Source: Madurella fahalii
Taxonomy: Eukaryota; Ascomycota; Sordariomycetes; Sordariales
Length of the DNA stretch: 64,000 nt
Direction of reading: 5' to 3'
Assembly: GCA_029876055.1 (NCBI GenBank)
Contig: CM056874.1
Coordinates: forward strand, 8,928,001-8,992,000
The notes beneath the pieces were generated by a model. The model had not been told where the DNA came from and searched no databases. It worked only from the letters and a program-made list of their open reading frames with translations. Within the stretch, counting starts at the first letter, position 1, and every line of letters begins with the position of its first letter. Shown here one piece after another: positions 62,872-64,000 of the stretch. Both the position numbers and the translations under genes were made by a program.

Positions 62872-64000
62872 TCACCAACTACCCTTTGCAGTATGTATTA
62901 CGTACACTTTACCTTCGGACGTTGGATTCGACGCCGCCGCCAACGCCCGTCGGGCGAGGCCCCTCAGCCTCTCGCGAGCTTTGTCATATTCGTGGTCCTG
63001 CGGTCCAAATTTGACCATATCCGTGTGCGTGCGAGCGATGGCACACACATGTTCAGGGCCATTTTCCCACAGACGGCAATGTGTTGCAGAGGACGTGGTC
63101 ACTAGGGTAACGGCTGGCCCGGTCATTGCCTACTGGCTTTCCGTGATTTGTGCCGTTGGCAACTCGACCGTTTCGTAGAAGCAAACAACCTCCGAGTCGT
63201 CCTCGCTCCCTCGCCGTGTAAAATTCCCGTTGCTGTATGCTGAGGATCTGCGAATTAATGCGGCTGATGGAATCGACAAGTGGGCAACTCGGACCATGCC
63301 TGACCATCACAATGAGTGAACTGGTGTCCATACCGTCATGTGGAACGCCGAGGAACATAATTCCGTATACCGCTTGAACGAGCCGGAGGTCGTCCTCGTT
63401 CTCCGACCTCGATAATGCTATTATAGTCTGCCTAGCACGTTAGAAATCTATAAATGCGTGTTAAGATAGCGATGAGCCTTACCTGCTTTACCACCAAGCT
63501 GCCTAAGCTGTAGGCAATCAGGATGATAGGTCTAAGAGTAGGGGTATTCGCTAATGGTAGCAGGCTGCTGTGAAACGATGTTGCAAGGTCCTCCAAGTTC
63601 TGTATGCTCCTGCTTTGTACAATGGTTAATTCGTAGCCGTAAATCATCACCTGTACCATTGGGCGATCAGTATCCTCCTTAGTGAGGTCGTATGGCAGGG
63701 CGTCTCGTAGCCACATGTAATTCTCGCCCCTTTCTTTGAAGGATCCGAAAGCGTGTCCGCCAAGGCCAGCTATCACAATGACATCGACCTTATGGTCCTC
63801 TAAAGGCAGGGCGAAGAGGGTCGTGATGCTATAGAAGTCATCGTCAAGCGTTATGTACTCGTCGTTGGAGGGCCGATCCCCGGGCGGCTCCGGTAACAGA
63901 ATGCGCCGCATCAAACCGGGCGAGGCAGCGCTCTGGAAGGTAACTGTACCGGTGCTGGACAAGCCGTGAATCTCGGGGGCGAGGGACTTGACGATGGGGG
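62872..64000 (-). pseudogene. Lipase-like (DUF676-type) N-terminal part of an NLR-type gene, broken, cut by the right edge
   Basis: Reading leftward from the edge, exon 1 (to 63483) has VDVIVIAGLGGHAFGSF and RPIILIAYSLGSLVVKQ. The first is the DVIVxHGL-type strand; the second is the elbow with AYSLGS (Ser kept, A for the first Gly). Exon 2 (from 63427) has VYGIMFLGVPHDGMDTSSL and ISRINSQILSIQQREFYTA. There a one-base shift leads to SEVVCFYETVELPTAQ, then TAG (63130-63132) where W is expected (stop-AMTGPAVTLV). SATHCRLWENGPEHVCAIARTHTDMVKFG and RLRGLARRAL follow, and the frame stops at 62872. This is the lipase-like effector part of fungal NOD-like receptors, but no nucleotide-binding domain follows. 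The start lies outside the window. Confidence 0.72.

Overview
The window is nuclear DNA of a filamentous ascomycete, most likely a Sordariomycete and possibly Sordariales. The class is inferred from gene style, with no rRNA or marker gene to confirm it. Signs are short introns (about 50-90 nt, with GTRNGY-type donors, CTRAC-like branch sites and YAG acceptors), GC-rich coding exons in AT-richer spacers, and typical filamentous-fungal families: Zn2Cys6 factors, RTA1, LtrA-like, HET, CorA/ankyrin and GPI-anchored Bim1-like proteins. Many genes are broken by nonsense changes of the kind left by repeat-induced point mutation (RIP). There are no CRISPR arrays, operons or rRNA genes, and I could not support a complete tRNA.

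Layout. 0-7.3 kb: an exon cut by the left edge, a frameshifted kinase-like pseudogene, a secreted three-repeat protein and a five-repeat propeller-like protein. 9.6-15.4 kb: a seven-exon LtrA-like membrane protein and a GH27 alpha-galactosidase. 17.3-20.1 kb: a Zn2Cys6 regulator followed by an RTA1 family membrane protein. 21.5-25.4 kb: a DUF7924-like (PD-(D/E)XK-like) protein, a solo LTR with intact target-site duplication, a dispersed repeat and the C-terminal tail of a dead AGC kinase.

26-33.6 kb: an unknown protein, then what looks like a dying secondary-metabolite cluster. It has an MBOAT/wax-synthase-like acyltransferase pseudogene, an MFS transporter remnant, a methyltransferase with one in-frame TAG, an FAD-monooxygenase remnant and an AflR-like zinc-cluster factor with one in-frame TGA. 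No core synthase is visible.

34.6-44.7 kb: a divergent pair of incompatibility/immunity-type genes. One is a 12-exon hydrolase-like/ankyrin/CorA fusion whose hydrolase elbow has lost its serine; the other is a HET-domain protein. 46-54.7 kb is better-kept housekeeping-like sequence: a Bim1-like copper protein, an unusual kinase, a conserved unknown and a Kv-beta-like aldo-keto reductase. 57-64 kb is decayed again: an unknown ORF, an F-box-like pseudogene, two pogo-type transposase N-terminal remnants, a frameshifted methyltransferase and a broken lipase-like/NLR N-terminal gene running off the right edge.

The strongest larger-scale signals are the degenerate metabolite cluster (27.5-33.6 kb) and the accessory, RIP-marked immunity-type genes. 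Exon borders were read by eye from splice motifs and reading phase. Family names come from recognised motifs, not searches.
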